Part shown: in pieces, positions 1 to 9,629 of the stretch
Numbering within the stretch: the first letter of the stretch is position 1
Layout of the letters: each line of letters opens with the position of its first letter
Origin: JAENVT01 sp963805445
GTDB taxonomy: Bacteria > Actinomycetota > Acidimicrobiia > Acidimicrobiales > Ilumatobacteraceae
Direction: 5' to 3'
Assembly (NCBI GenBank): GCA_963805445.1
Contig: CAWDUI010000011.1
Location: forward strand, 248,001 to 312,000
DNA: 64,000 bases
Position numbers and translations under genes: made by a program
The notes under the pieces: generated by a model
Database searches by the model: none
What the model was told of the DNA's origin: nothing
Seen by the model: the letters and a program-made list of their open reading frames with translations, nothing else

Positions 1-1090
1 GACGACATGCTCTACTCCTCGGGCACCACCGGCAGGCCGAAGGGCGTGCACGCGCGAGTTCGCCGGCACACCGTTGGAGACCACCCCAGGCGGAGTTGCC
101 GAGCTCCTGCAGATCCTCTTCGGTGTCACCAGCGACAGCGTGTACCTCTCCCCAGCGCCCTTCTACCATGCCGCGCCACTGCGGTTCTGCATGGGTGCGC
201 AAGCGCTGGGCGCCACGGTCGTGGCGATGGAGCACTTCGACGCGGAGTCGTACCTCCAGCTGATCGATCGGTTCCGCGCCACCACGACCCAGGTGGTCCC
301 GACCATGTTCGTTCGGCTGCTCAAGCTCGATCCCGAGGTTCGCGCCGAGTACGACGTGTCGTCGCTGCGGTACGTGATCCACGCCGCTGCTCCGTGCCCG
401 GTCCCGGTCAAGCAGCAGATGATCGAGTGGTTCGGCCCGGTGCTGCACGAGTACTACGCGGGCACCGAGGGCAACGGGTTCGTGTACTGCAACAGCGAGA
501 TGTGGCTGGCGCACGCAGGAACGGTCGGCACGCCGATCAACTGCGTCGTGCACATCTGTGGTGACGATGGCGCCGAGCTACCGCACGGCGAGTCCGGCAC
601 CGTGTACTTCGAGGGCGGGGCGACGTTCGAGTACCACAACGATGCGGAGAAGACCTCGTCGTCACGACATCCACGTGGTTGGAGCACGCTCGGCGATGTC
701 GGCTACCTCGACGACGACAACTACCTGTACCTCACGGATCGCAAGGCGTACATGATCATCGCCGGAGGTGTGAACGTGTATCCACAGGAGGCGGAGAACG
801 TGTTGGTCACCCACCCGAAGGTGATCGACGTCGCCGTGTTCGGCGTGCCCAACGACGAGTTCGGCGAAGAGGTCAAAGCCGTCGTGCAGCCGGTCTCGAT
901 GCCGGCGACTGCTGAAGAGGCGACGGCGCTCGCCAGCGAGCTGATCGCCTACTGCCGGTCACAGCTGACCGACATCAAGTGCCCACGCTCGATCGACTTC
1001 CGCGACGAGCTGCCGCGGCATCCGACCGGCAAGCTCTACAAGCGCCTGTTGAAGGACGAGTACTGGAAGGCCGCCGGCCGCTCCATCTGA
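1..1090 (+). CDS. Acyl-CoA synthetase, AMP-binding family (5' end outside window; one frameshift)
   Basis: Adenylate-forming enzyme that activates a carboxylic (probably fatty) acid to acyl-AMP and then acyl-CoA. The window opens inside the P-loop-like motif (YSSGTTGRPKG), so the N-terminal part is missing. Further on are YYAGTEG, the A8 hinge region (GDVGYLDDDNYLYLTDRK), AGGVNVYPQEAE and the C-terminal PTGKLYKRLL, whose Lys is the usual adenylation lysine. The reading frame changes by one base at about 48-54, between PKGV and REFAGTPLETTPGG. Removing one base joins the two halves, so I treat it as one gene. The substrate cannot be named. It converges with the Gfo/Idh/MocA gene; the two stops would lie 1 bp apart. 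Confidence 0.9.
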   Translation, partial: TTCSTPRAPPAGRRACTREFAGTPLETTPGGVAELLQILFGVTSDSVYLSPAPFYHAAPLRFCMGAQALGATVVAMEHFDAESYLQLIDRFRATTTQVVPTMFVRLLKLDPEVRAEYDVSSLRYVIHAAAPCPVPVKQQMIEWFGPVLHEYYAGTEGNGFVYCNSEMWLAHAGTVGTPINCVVHICGDDGAELPHGESGTVYFEGGATFEYHNDAEKTSSSRHPRGWSTLGDVGYLDDDNYLYLTDRKAYMIIAGGVNVYPQEAENVLVTHPKVIDVAVFGVPNDEFGEEVKAVVQPVSMPATAEEATALASELIAYCRSQLTDIKCPRSIDFRDELPRHPTGKLYKRLLKDEYWKAAGRSI

Positions 1091-1091
1091 G

Positions 1092-2025
1092 TCAGATCGC
1101 CGCGCCGGATTGGCGATGCAAGTTGGTCGAAGATCTCGGCCAACCTGAGGCTTTCGCGGCGGCCGAAGACCGGATCCGTGGTGCCGGTCGCGACCCCCTC
1201 GAAGTGCGCAACCATCCCTGCGTACGCATTGGCTCCGGCGCACTCGATGGTGTCGACCGACCCGTCGCGCCGTTCGATCGTGAGCTGGCTGGGTTCTTCG
1301 GGCCCCGGCACGTGCAGGCCGGGCACGGTGACCAGTCCATCGCTGGCCGACAGCGCCATCTGCTTGCGAACGGGCGCATCGAACGACACGTCGAACGACG
1401 AGCTGAAGCCGGCGCCCCAATCGACCCAGCCGGCCATGGCGATGTCGACGGCCAAGTCGTTGCGGGTGGCGCCGGCGGCCATTCCGACCGGGTCACGATC
1501 CGCCATCAGGAGGAACGGGGCGATGCAGTAGATGCCGATGTCGAACAGAGCCCCGGCGCCGCGCGTGTCGATGCGATGATCGCCACTGCTCATGTCCATC
1601 GGGTAGCTGAACGAGGCCCGGCCCGTTTGCAGCGTGCCGATCGAGCCGTCGGCGGCCAGCCCCAGCAGCGCCTGTGCCCGCGGATGGTGCGGCCACATGT
1701 ACGCCTCGAGGATGGTGCGGCCCGCGGCCTCGGCGTGATCGAAGAGCTTGGCACTTTCACCAGGCGACATCGTCAGCGGCTTCTCGCACAGCACGTGCTT
1801 GCCGGCGTCGAGGGCGCGGTGGCTCCACTCCGGGTGCAGATGGTTCGGCAATGGGTTGTACACGGCGTCGATGTCGCTGCGTTCCAACATCTCGGCGTAC
1901 GGCGTGAAGTCGTCGCCTCGCCTGCTGGGGGCATCGACGACGACATGGCCGGCCTGCTCGAAGGCAGGCTTCAGCGAACCCTGGAAGATGCGACTCGAGC
2001 CGCCGAGCACTCCCCAACGCATCAT
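1092..2025 (-). CDS. Gfo/Idh/MocA-family NAD(P)-dependent oxidoreductase
   Basis: Sugar- or cyclitol-type dehydrogenase. The N-terminal Rossmann fold starts MRWGVLGGSSRIFQG, followed by YNPLPNHLHPEW and the family's EKP motif (GKHVLCEKPL), whose Lys is catalytic. GAGALFDIGIYCI lies in the C-terminal domain. The start overlaps the aldehyde dehydrogenase stop (ATGA), so the two are translationally coupled and may oxidise the same carbon skeleton in succession. The open frame actually continues to 1036 across the end of the acyl-CoA synthetase. One extra base near 1110-1125 would instead end the protein in HRQSGAAI at 1092, which fits the insertion pattern elsewhere, so I used 1092. Substrate unknown. 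Confidence 0.85.
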
Positions 2026-3401
2026 CCGCCGAGCACGACCATCTTGATCTCGGTCATCTCCTTCACCGAATAGGCCGGGCCTTCACGCGTGTTGCCGCTG
2101 TCGCGCAAGCCGCCGTATGGCTGCTGGTCGGCACGCCACGTGGGCACCTCGTTGACGAGCACCCCGCCGTAGTCGAGCGTGTGGATCGCTCGCAGCGCCT
2201 TGCTGATGTCGCTGGTGAAGATCGCGGCTTGCAGACCGAATGCCGAGTCGTTGGCCAGCGCGAACGCGTCGTCGAGCGAGTCGTACGTCGCAATGGCCAC
2301 CACCGGACCGAAGACCTCGTTCGAGCAGACCTTCATATCGGGCTTGGCGTTGGAGATGACCGTCGGGCGCAGCACGCCATCGTCGTCGAGCGCTCCGCCC
2401 GTCAACACCTTGGCGCCGCCGGCCTCGGCCTCGGCGACCCACGAGACGACTCGATCCCGCTCTCCTTTGGAGATCAGCGCCGAGACATCGGTGGCCTCGT
2501 CGAGCGGGTCACCGACGACGAGGGCGTTGACATGGTCGACGAGCGCTGCGGTGAAGTCGTCGGCGATCGAGCTGTGGATGTAGATGCGCTGGGTCGAGAT
2601 GCAGCTCTGACCGGCGTGGCTGAAGCCGGCGATCTTGATCTTCGCTGCTGCTGTCTTCCAATCGCCATCGGGTTCGATGATCACCGGGGCGTTGTTGCCC
2701 AGCTCCAGCCCGACCCGCTTGCGCGGCGCCCGCGACCGGATGCCCCAACCGACCTCGGGCGAACCGGTGAACGTGATCAGGGCGATGTCGGGATGGTCGA
2801 CGATGGCATTGCCGACCGTGCCGCCACCTCCGGTGACGACGTGGAGGTACTCGGCGGGCAAACCGCACTCGTCGACGAGCATCTTGGCCAGCGCGATGGA
2901 GCTGAACGGTGTCTGGCTTGCCGGCTTGAGCACGACCGGGCAGCCGGCTGCGATAGCAGGTGCGACCTTGTGAGCGACGAGGTTCAGCGGGAAGTTGAAG
3001 GGCGCGATCGCGCCGACCACCCCGATGGGCACGCGCAGCGTGAAGCCCAACTTGCCCTCCCCTGCCGAGAGGGCGTCGAGTGGGATCATCTCCCCCGACA
3101 GCTTGCGAGCCTCCGCCGCGGCGAACAGGAACGTGCCCACGGCGCGCTCTGCCTCGGCGCGAGCCGTCCGGATCGGCTTGGCTGCCTCTTTGGCGATGAT
3201 GGTCGCGAACTCGTCGCGTCGCTCTGTCAGCAACTGCGCCGCCTTGTCGAGGATGGCGGCCCGCTTCCACAACGGGAGCGGTGTCTTCAACGCGGTCTTG
3301 GCGATCGCGACTGCGGCCGCTACATCGTCTGGCGTCTGGGCCGGGATCTCGCCGATGACCGAATCGTCGTACGGTGAGCGAACAGTGATCGTTTGAGCCA
3401 T
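2022..3401 (-). CDS. NAD(P)-dependent aldehyde dehydrogenase
   Basis: About 459 residues, normal family length and intact. It oxidises an aldehyde to an acid. Visible landmarks are APFNFPLN and KPASQTP (cofactor binding, with the conserved Lys), ITFTGSPEVG, the general-base Glu in LELGNNAP, and the nucleophile Cys in GQSCIS. EVFGPVVAI follows near the C-terminus. The start is ATG at 3401 (MAQTITVRSPYDD). A TATCGT box read on this strand lies 8 nt upstream and supports that start over the in-frame upstream extension. It is the first gene of a two-gene operon with the Gfo/Idh/MocA dehydrogenase and is divergent from the glycerophosphodiesterase gene. Confidence 0.92.
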   Translation of the reverse strand: MAQTITVRSPYDDSVIGEIPAQTPDDVAAAVAIAKTALKTPLPLWKRAAILDKAAQLLTERRDEFATIIAKEAAKPIRTARAEAERAVGTFLFAAAEARKLSGEMIPLDALSAGEGKLGFTLRVPIGVVGAIAPFNFPLNLVAHKVAPAIAAGCPVVLKPASQTPFSSIALAKMLVDECGLPAEYLHVVTGGGGTVGNAIVDHPDIALITFTGSPEVGWGIRSRAPRKRVGLELGNNAPVIIEPDGDWKTAAAKIKIAGFSHAGQSCISTQRIYIHSSIADDFTAALVDHVNALVVGDPLDEATDVSALISKGERDRVVSWVAEAEAGGAKVLTGGALDDDGVLRPTVISNAKPDMKVCSNEVFGPVVAIATYDSLDDAFALANDSAFGLQAAIFTSDISKALRAIHTLDYGGVLVNEVPTWRADQQPYGGLRDSGNTREGPAYSVKEMTEIKMVVLGG

Positions 3402-3409
3402 GTCGAACG

Positions 3410-3415
3410 ACGATA
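3410..3415 (-). promoter_or_regulatory. -10 box (TATCGT) of the aldehyde dehydrogenase gene
   Basis: The box ends 8 nt before the ATG at 3401, so transcription would start at or next to the start codon. It sits in the 22-bp gap to the divergent gene at 3424, whose own best box (TACTTG, 3414-3419) is weaker and overlaps it. Confidence 0.5.
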
Positions 3416-3423
3416 CTTGCCTC

Positions 3424-4177
3424 ATGAGCACCCCTCGTCATCCGTTCCTGGAGTGGGATGGACCGCTCCCGTTTGCCCATCGCGGCGGTGCCAGCGATGC
3501 CCCGGAGAACACGATGCAAGCCTTTGAATATGCAGTTGACCTCGGCTATCGCTACCTCGAAACCGACGTGCAGGTGACGGCCGACGGGGTGCTGACCGCC
3601 TTTCACGACAACGATCTGCAGCGAACTTGCGGCCGCCCCGGCAAGATCAGCGATCTGCCGTGGTCCGAGGTGTCACAGGCCCGCGTCGACGGCAAGGCTC
3701 CGATTCCCCTGATGGAGGATCTGCTGGGTGCTTGGCCCGATGCCCGGTTCAACATCGACTGCAAGTCGAATGCGGCAGTGGATGCCCTGATCGCGTCGCT
3801 TCGCCGTACCAACTCGCTGGCGCGGCGTGTGCGTCGCCGCGTTCAGTGATGCCCGGTTGCGCAAGCTCCGCAAGGCGTTCGGTGCCGAGCTGTGCAGTTC
3901 CCTCGGCCCGTTCGAACTGGCGCTGCTTCGGTTCGGGCTGCTTCGCAATCCCCCAGGTCTTGCCGCGCAGGTGCCGGTCAAAGAGGGACCGCTGACGGTG
4001 GTCAACACGGCGTTCATCGAGCGTTCGCATCGCCTGGGGATGCAGGTGCACGTGTGGACGATCGACGACGCCGCGGAGATGAACCGCCTGCTCGACCTCG
4101 GTGTCGACGGCATCATGACCGACCGCCCGCTCGTGCTCCGCGACGTGCTGGAATCCCGCGGCGCCTGGCGCTCCTAG
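3424..4177 (+). CDS. Glycerophosphodiester phosphodiesterase (one frameshift)
   Basis: Hydrolyses glycerophosphodiesters to glycerol 3-phosphate and an alcohol. The catalytic HRG is in PFAHRGGASDAPENT, followed by YLETDVQVTADGV (metal ligands Glu and Asp) and AFHDNDLQRTCG (second His). The C-terminal half ends in the typical VHVWTIDDAAEMNRLLDLG and GIMTDRP. The frame slips at about 3820-3830, in LARR/VCVAAF. Dropping one G repairs it to about 250 residues, the normal length. No signal peptide is visible, so it is probably cytoplasmic. The start is ATG at 3424, just outside the divergent aldehyde dehydrogenase gene. Confidence 0.9.
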
Positions 4178-4515
4178 CGCTGCAACAGCCGGCGTTGCCG
4201 TCTGCGACCGGTGCCGAGAGAGACAACCCACGGATACAGATCGCCTGCTCGGTGCGCCGTTCTCCAGATTGGTTGGGCCGACCTCGGTAGTGGACGTACC
4301 GAAACCAAACCCGTTGAGCCTGGTTGGGCGAGGTGTGAGTACCAGGAGTACTGAAATTGCGCCCGACCGGGTGGAGAGGATCGTGTGCCGGTCGGAGGGT
4401 GCGTCTGGGCGTGCCCGGGCGTCAACGCGCAGGGCGGCGAGTCGCGGCGGCACCAGGCCGCCGGCGATCCCTCGTGAATCGTCAGTGACGAAACCCGGCG
4501 TGGCCATTCATATCG
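4178..4515. other. Non-coding stretch with palindromes
   Basis: No convincing gene is seen here; the short open frames lack family signatures. It holds two ggttgggc direct repeats (about 4270 and 4323) and, at its right end, the inverted pair of ATCGTCAGTGACGAT-type palindromes described separately. It is the only gap over 300 bp in the window. Confidence 0.6.
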
Positions 4516-4528
4516 TCACTGACGATTC
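4476..4528. repeat. Inverted repeat built from a 15-bp palindrome
   Basis: The arms 4476-4491 and 4513-4528 are perfect reverse complements over 16 bp with a 21-nt loop. Each arm is itself nearly palindromic (ATCGTCA, one central base, TGACGAT). The right arm contains the stop codon of the 4516-4962 gene. It could act as a terminator for that gene and the glycerophosphodiesterase, or bind a dimeric protein. The same motif recurs at 20014. Confidence 0.6.
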
Positions 4529-4962
4529 GGGAAGGTCGTGGCGCCACCGTGGTGCCCCATGGCGGTCAGCACGGCGCTGGCTGCAAGCACGGCCGCCCCG
4601 GCGAGCGTGACTTCGGGACCGAACTCGATGCTGATCAGCGACGTCGACGGTGCCGATTCGACCGCGGCGGCAACGCCCCCCACGTAGACCACGGCGACCA
4701 GTGCCGTGGCCCCCGTGACCCACCGGCGGGGGAACCACGACAACGTCGCCGCGAGCACGACGAGGAACGGCACGACCGGCCACAGCCGCAGGCCCCAACC
4801 GACGAGGCTCGACGGTGAGAAGCCGAGTCGGTCGACCAGCGAGAAGATCTCGTAGCTGGTGCGCCGCCGCGTTCCCGACCGAACCCACGGCAAGAACGTG
4901 CCGACGATCGTCGCCAACGCACCGACGCCGGCCAGGACCCGCCCGATGAGAATGCGGTGCAC
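4516..4962 (-). CDS. Small integral membrane protein, function unknown
   Basis: About 148 residues with four hydrophobic segments: LAGVGALATIVGTFLPW, LWPVVPFLVVLAATLSW, ALVAVVYVGGVAAAV and a C-terminal Ala-rich helix. A basic loop (RSGTRRR) follows the first segment. This resembles small actinobacterial membrane proteins of unknown function; I do not recognise a family. The frame permits an ATG at 4986, but that start would overlap the divergent gene's ATG. GTG at 4962 has a TACGCT box 6 nt upstream and is preferred. The stop lies inside a palindrome. Confidence 0.7.
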   Translation of the reverse strand: MHRILIGRVLAGVGALATIVGTFLPWVRSGTRRRTSYEIFSLVDRLGFSPSSLVGWGLRLWPVVPFLVVLAATLSWFPRRWVTGATALVAVVYVGGVAAAVESAPSTSLISIEFGPEVTLAGAAVLAASAVLTAMGHHGGATTFPNRQ

Positions 4963-4968
4963 TGCGGC

Positions 4969-4978
4969 AGCGTAGGTT
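4969..4978. promoter_or_regulatory. Overlapping divergent -10 boxes
   Basis: AGCGTAGGTT contains TACGCT for the minus strand (4969-4974) and TAGGTT for the plus strand (4973-4978), sharing the central TA. Each box ends exactly 6 nt from a start codon: GTG 4962 on the left and ATG 4985 on the right. The two polymerases could not occupy it together, so expression of the two genes should be mutually exclusive or competing. Confidence 0.55.
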
Positions 4979-4984
4979 CCGGTC

Positions 4985-6557
4985 ATGGCCGCGCCCCGAT
5001 TCCATTCCGTTCGCTCCTCGTGCGGGTTGGTGGCCAGCGCCGATCAACTGGCGACGCAGGCCGGAGTCCGTGCACTGGTCCTCGGTGGGAATGCCGTGGA
5101 TGCAGCGATTGCGACCAACGCGGCGATCGCCGTGACCGCTCCGCACCTGTGCGGGATGGGCGGCGATCTGTTCGCGCTCGTGCACCGCGACGGCGAGGTC
5201 GTCGCCCTCAATTCCACCGGGCGGGCAGGCTCGGGCGCCGATGCCGCAGCCATGCGGGCCGAGGGGCGGACGGAGATGCCCTTCCGCCACGACATCCGAT
5301 CCGTCACGGTCCCAGGGTGTGTGGACGGCTGGTTGGCCCTGCACGAGCGCTTCGCCACGATGCCGCTGTCGGTGCTGTTGCAGCCCGCCATCGACCTTGC
5401 CGCTCAGGGCTTCCCGGCGAGCCCGCTGCTGGTGGGTTCGGCCGCCAGGGCCGACGACGGTACCAACGCGAACCTGGCCGAACTGATCGGCCAGTTGTCG
5501 CGGCCCGGGCGCCCGGGTCCGGCGTGCCGGCGCGGCTCGGGCATTGACCGACATCGCCGAGGGCGGCCGCGCCGCCTTCTATCAGGGCGAGTTCGGAACC
5601 GGCCTGAAGATGCTGGGCGCCGGGTTCTACTCCGACGAGGACCTCGCCCGGCCGTCGGCGGATTGGGTGGCGCCGTTGATGGTCCACACCTTCGGCGTCG
5701 ACCTGTGGACGCTTCCCCCGAACTCGCAGGGCTACCTCACCCTCGGGGCCGCCGAGTTGGCCGGGCGCCTCGATCTGCCCGCCGACCCCAACGACGTGCG
5801 CTTCGCCCACCTGCTGATCGAAGCCGCCACCGCGGCGGGTTTCGACCGCCCCGACGTGTTGAGTGATTCGGCGGACGGCGCCGCGCTGCTGCGGGCGATC
5901 GCCGGAAGGCTCGACATGGTCGACACCGAGCGGGCGTCGGATCGATGGGCGCCGGGCCGCGACGGCGACACGACCTACCTGTGCACGGTCGACGGCAACG
6001 GCATGGGCGTCTCGCTGATCCAGTCCAACGCCGCCGGGTTCGGGTCAGGGCTTGCCGAGCCCAGCACCGGAATCAACCTCCACAACCGCGGCCTCGGCTT
6101 CAACCTCCGCGAGGGGCACGCGGCCGAGTTCCGGGCGGGTCATCGACCACCGCACACCCTGTGCCCGGCGATGGCGACGGCCGACGGTGCGCTGCGAGGC
6201 GTGTTCGGCACGATGGGAGGCGATGCGCAGCCACAGATCCTGCTGCAGTTGGCGGCTCGGCTGTTCCACTACGGCCAATCGCCCGCCGCGGCGGTCTCCG
6301 CGCCGCGGTGGGCATTGCACGGCCCCGTCACCGGCTTCGACACGTGGACGAGTGGCCAAGCGCCGACGGTGACGATCGAGGGCCACGCGCCCGACGACTG
6401 GCTGGCGGGCCTCGCCGGGCGCGGCCACCCCGTTGCCGGCGCGCCGCAGTACGACAGCGGCTTCGGTCATGCCCACGCCATCGTCATCGACAACGACGGC
6501 TTCCGGGCCGGCGCCGCTGACCCGCGCACGCTGATCGGCACCGCCGCCGGCATCTGA
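4985..6557 (+). CDS. Gamma-glutamyltransferase family protein (one frameshift)
   Basis: Ntn-hydrolase of the glutathione hydrolase/gamma-glutamyltranspeptidase family, cleaving gamma-glutamyl amides. Conserved parts are GGNAVDAAIATNAAIAV and MGGDLFALV near the N-terminus, GDTTYLCTVDGNGMGVSLIQS with the self-processing and nucleophilic Thr, and FGTMGGDAQPQ near the C-terminus. No signal peptide is evident, unlike the periplasmic enzymes; it is closer to the cytoplasmic YwrD-like group. The frame slips at about 5500-5540 and one extra base there explains it. The start at ATG 4985 is supported by TAGGTT 6 nt upstream. It precedes the putative heterocycle cluster but is 33 bp away from it and need not be part of it. 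Confidence 0.88.
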
Positions 6558-6578
6558 ACCCGCGCACCCCGATCACAG

Positions 6579-6584
6579 TACGAT
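6579..6584 (+). promoter_or_regulatory. -10 box (TACGAT) of the monooxygenase operon
   Basis: It ends 6 nt before ATG 6591 in the 33-bp gap after the gamma-glutamyltransferase gene. It marks the likely start of the monooxygenase-amidohydrolase transcript. Confidence 0.5.
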
Positions 6585-6590
6585 TCGCTC

Positions 6591-7781
6591 ATGCGCGTCG
6601 ACTCCAACTTCTTCTGCACCGTCCCGATGAGCGACGCCGGCGATCCGGCCGTCGCCGCCACGGCACGGCGCTTCGGCAACGACTCGGTGATCGAGTGCTA
6701 CCGGAACCTGGTCGAGTGGGCGAGGACCGCAGATCAACTCGGGTTCGACACGATGTGGCTGACCGAGCACCACTTCCAGTACGAGGGCTACGAGGTGCTT
6801 CCGAACCTGATCCTGTTCGGGCAGCACCTGGCGATGCTCACGAAAGAACTCCGACTCGGCCAGATGTTCAATGTCGTACCGCAATGGCATCCGTTGCGCC
6901 TCGCCGAGGACTTCGCGCTCGCGGACATCATCACCGGCGGGCGCATGGAGTTCGGCGTCGGCCGCGGGACCGTGCCGCGTGAGGCATGGGCACTCGGCAC
7001 CGTGGTCGCCAGCGGCGACAACGCGATGTCGGCCGAGCACGACCGGATCAATCGTGAGATCTTCGAAGAGTCGATGGAAGTGATCAAGCTGGCCTGGTAC
7101 CAGGACCAGTTCAGCTACCGCGGCAAGCACCTCGTGCTTCCCCCCGACGACGTCCCCGACCGCGGCACCATGGTCAACGATCTCACGCTGATCCCGAAGC
7201 CCCTCCGACATGTCGACATCTACCAGCCGGTCACCTCGCCCGAGACGATCGAGTACGTGCCCAAGGCCGGGCACCGCGCCGTGTACTGGCTGCAGAACGC
7301 CGACAGTCAGAAGCAGAAGTGGGATCGCTACGCCGAGATCCGCGAGTCGTGTGGCACGCCGGTCGGTCCCGGCGAGGACCGCTGCCTGGTCCTCAACCTG
7401 CACGTCGGCAAGACGCGGGAAGCTGCGCTGGTGAAGGGTCGCCCCGGTCAGGACGAGTTCAACAAGTTCCTGTCGCCCTACGGCCGCTTCAGCAGCTACC
7501 GCAACCCCGATGGCAGCAAGGTGGCGTTCAACCACTGCCCGACCGTCGAGGAGAGCAACGAGCAGAAGATCCAGATCGTCGGATCGATCGACGATGCGGT
7601 CGATGCCATCGGCTATTGGCGTGACCTGCTCGACCTCAAGCACATCTGCTTCTTCTTCGACTATCCCGGGCTCAGCCGCGAGGAGATGACCGAGCAGATG
7701 CACCTCGTTGCCGAAGAGGTGTTTCCCCGCCTCGGTGAGAAGATCGAGCGCCGGCCGATCACCGGCACGCCCCTCGTGTGA
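6591..7781 (+). CDS. Luciferase-like (LLM) flavin-dependent monooxygenase
   Basis: 396 residues with the bacterial-luciferase TIM-barrel pattern: WARTADQLGFDTMWLTEHHF, LGQMFNVVPQWHPLRLAED, GGRMEFGVGRG, and a C-terminal FFFDYPGLSREEMTEQM. Such enzymes use reduced FMN and O2 to hydroxylate or cleave substrates. The family includes RutA (pyrimidine ring opening) and alkanal monooxygenases. Sequence alone does not say which. The stop overlaps the next gene's GTG (GTGA), coupling it to a cytosine-deaminase-like amidohydrolase, which argues for a nitrogenous substrate. Intact, and led by its own -10 box. Confidence 0.88.
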   Translation: MRVDSNFFCTVPMSDAGDPAVAATARRFGNDSVIECYRNLVEWARTADQLGFDTMWLTEHHFQYEGYEVLPNLILFGQHLAMLTKELRLGQMFNVVPQWHPLRLAEDFALADIITGGRMEFGVGRGTVPREAWALGTVVASGDNAMSAEHDRINREIFEESMEVIKLAWYQDQFSYRGKHLVLPPDDVPDRGTMVNDLTLIPKPLRHVDIYQPVTSPETIEYVPKAGHRAVYWLQNADSQKQKWDRYAEIRESCGTPVGPGEDRCLVLNLHVGKTREAALVKGRPGQDEFNKFLSPYGRFSSYRNPDGSKVAFNHCPTVEESNEQKIQIVGSIDDAVDAIGYWRDLLDLKHICFFFDYPGLSREEMTEQMHLVAEEVFPRLGEKIERRPITGTPLV

Positions 7782-8849
7782 CTACTGACGGCTACCTGCT
7801 GCTGCCGGCCTTCGCCGAGCCGCACGCCCACCTCGACAAGGCATTCCTGGCCGAGCGGGTCGAGAACCCCACCGGAGATCTCCTCGGGGCCATCCGGGCC
7901 ATGGAGCTCGCTCGGGATTCGATCACCCTTGCCGACACCATCGAGCGGGCCGAGCGTGCGGCACGGCTGATGGCTGCCAACGGATGCACGGCAATTCGGA
8001 CCCATGTCGATCTCACCCTGACGTGCCGGCTGATGTCGGTCGAGGCGTTGATCGACGTGCGCGAGCGGCTACGCGGTCTCGTCGAGATCCAGGTCGCGGC
8101 ACTGTGTGCCTGGCCGTCGATCGGACCGGAAGGAGCCGATCAACGAGCGCTGCTCCGTGAGGCGATCGCCATGGGTATCGACGTGGTCGGTGGTTGCCCG
8201 CATCTGGAGACCGATCCCGCCGCTGCCAATGACAACCTGCTCAGCCTCGCCGCCGAAGCCGGGTTGCCCGATTGACCTGCACACCGACGAGACGCTGAAC
8301 CCGGCGATGCTGGCGTTGGAGGACCTCGCCGAGCGGGTGGTCGCCACCGGATTTGGTCACGGCGTCGCCGCCAGCCACTGCGTGTCGCTGACCGTGCAGA
8401 CCGAACACCGTCAGCGCGAGGTGGCCGAGAAGGTCGCGGCGGCCGGCATCAGCGTGATCGCCCTGCCGCACACCAACCTCTTCCTGCAGGGCAGGGACTG
8501 CCCGGTGGCCACTCCGCGGGCGATCACCGCGGTGAAGGCTCTGCGGGCAGCGGGCGTGAACGTGGCCGCTGGCGCCGACAACCTGCAGGACCCGTTCAAC
8601 CCGGTCGGGCGGGCCGACCCGCTGGAGACCGCCGGTTTGATGATCATGTCGGCTCACGTCTTGCCGGCCGACGCACTCGAGATGGTCACCAGCGCCGCTC
8701 GAACAGCGATGGGGCTCGGTCCCAGCGAGGACCGCGTGGCGATCCGGGCGTGCTCCATTCGAGAGGCGATCGCCTTCGGTCCGTCGGACCGCCAGGTCGT
8801 TCGTCGGGGGCCGGATCTCGAAACAGAGCGTTCACACGATCGCGGCTGA
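7778..8849 (+). CDS. Cytosine-deaminase-like metal-dependent amidohydrolase (one frameshift)
   Basis: Amidohydrolase-superfamily enzyme of the CodA type. The metal-binding HxH is in FAEPHAHLDKAF, followed by IRTHVDLT, IDLHTDETLNP and ASHCVSLT, then GADNLQDPFNPVGRADPLE with the metal Asp. These match cytosine deaminase landmarks (HLDK, HxDE, DPF). Expected reaction: hydrolytic deamination or ring opening of an N-heterocycle. The frame slips at about 8265-8268 (AEAGLP/IDLH) and removing one C restores about 357 residues. The GTG start overlaps the monooxygenase stop. Confidence 0.85.
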
Positions 8850-8868
8850 GCGGTCGGAATCTCTCCCC

Positions 8869-8874
8869 TACACT
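8869..8874 (+). promoter_or_regulatory. -10 box (TACACT) of the SDR/ABC-importer operon
   Basis: It ends 8 nt before ATG 8883 in the 33-bp gap after the amidohydrolase. It may start a separate transcript for the SDR and importer genes. Confidence 0.5.
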
Positions 8875-8882
8875 CCCTCGCC

Positions 8883-9629
8883 ATGGGGACCAACCATGGC
8901 CGGCTCGCCGGACGGCGTGCGCTGATCACAGGCGCGGCACGTGGTATCGGCGCCGAGATCGCCCGGTCATTCCGGCGCGAGGGCGCCGACCTCGCGCTCG
9001 TCGACATCGATGCCGACCGCCTGGCCAGCACGGGTGTGGAAGTCGACGCCAGTGTCTACGGCGTCGATCTGGCCGACGCTGAAGCGACGGCCACGGTCAC
9101 GGAACGAGCGATTGCCGACCTCGGCGGTCTCGACATCCTCGTCAACAACGCCGGCATCTTGAAGATGGCGCCGCTGCTGGAGATCGACCCGGCTGACTGG
9201 GACCACACGTTCGCGGTCAACGTGCGGGCGATGCTGATCACGATCCAGGTCGCGGCGAAGGCGATGATCTCGAACGGCCATGGAGCGATCATCAACATGG
9301 CCAGCATGGGCGGCAAGGTCGGTGGCCCGAACCAGGCCCACTATGCGGCGTCGAAAGCGGCGGTGATCTCGCTCACGCAGGTGGCCGCCAAGGAGCTCGG
9401 TCCGTGCGGGATCACGGTCAACTGCATCTGTCCGGGCTACGTGTTGACCGAGATGGGCGCGGCAACCCGGACCGAGGAGATGGTCCGCAAATGGTCCGCG
9501 ATGTCGCCACTCGGCCGTCTCGCCGAACCGTCGGATGTGGCCAACATGGCCGTGTTCCTGGCCTCTGACGAGGCCTCGTACTGCACCGGACAGGCGATGA
9601 ACGTGACCGGTGGGATGGTGATGCATTGA
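8883..9629 (+). CDS. Short-chain dehydrogenase/reductase
   Basis: 248 residues, classical SDR. The nucleotide-binding TGAARGIGAEIA, NNAGIL, the catalytic Ser in INMASMGG and YAASK are all present, and CPGYVLTEM and the C-terminal NVTGGMVMH complete the fold. It reduces or oxidises a carbonyl/alcohol with NAD(P). It lies between the amidohydrolase and the importer. Its TGA overlaps a possible TTG start of the ATPase gene, so it probably belongs to the same operon and acts on an intermediate of that pathway. Substrate unknown. Confidence 0.9.
   Translation: MGTNHGRLAGRRALITGAARGIGAEIARSFRREGADLALVDIDADRLASTGVEVDASVYGVDLADAEATATVTERAIADLGGLDILVNNAGILKMAPLLEIDPADWDHTFAVNVRAMLITIQVAAKAMISNGHGAIINMASMGGKVGGPNQAHYAASKAAVISLTQVAAKELGPCGITVNCICPGYVLTEMGAATRTEEMVRKWSAMSPLGRLAEPSDVANMAVFLASDEASYCTGQAMNVTGGMVMH

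Noticed and set aside
6591..7781. Assignment of the monooxygenase as RutA
   Set aside because: The neighbouring rutB-F type genes are absent and the visible motifs are common to all luciferase-like enzymes. Only family membership is claimed.
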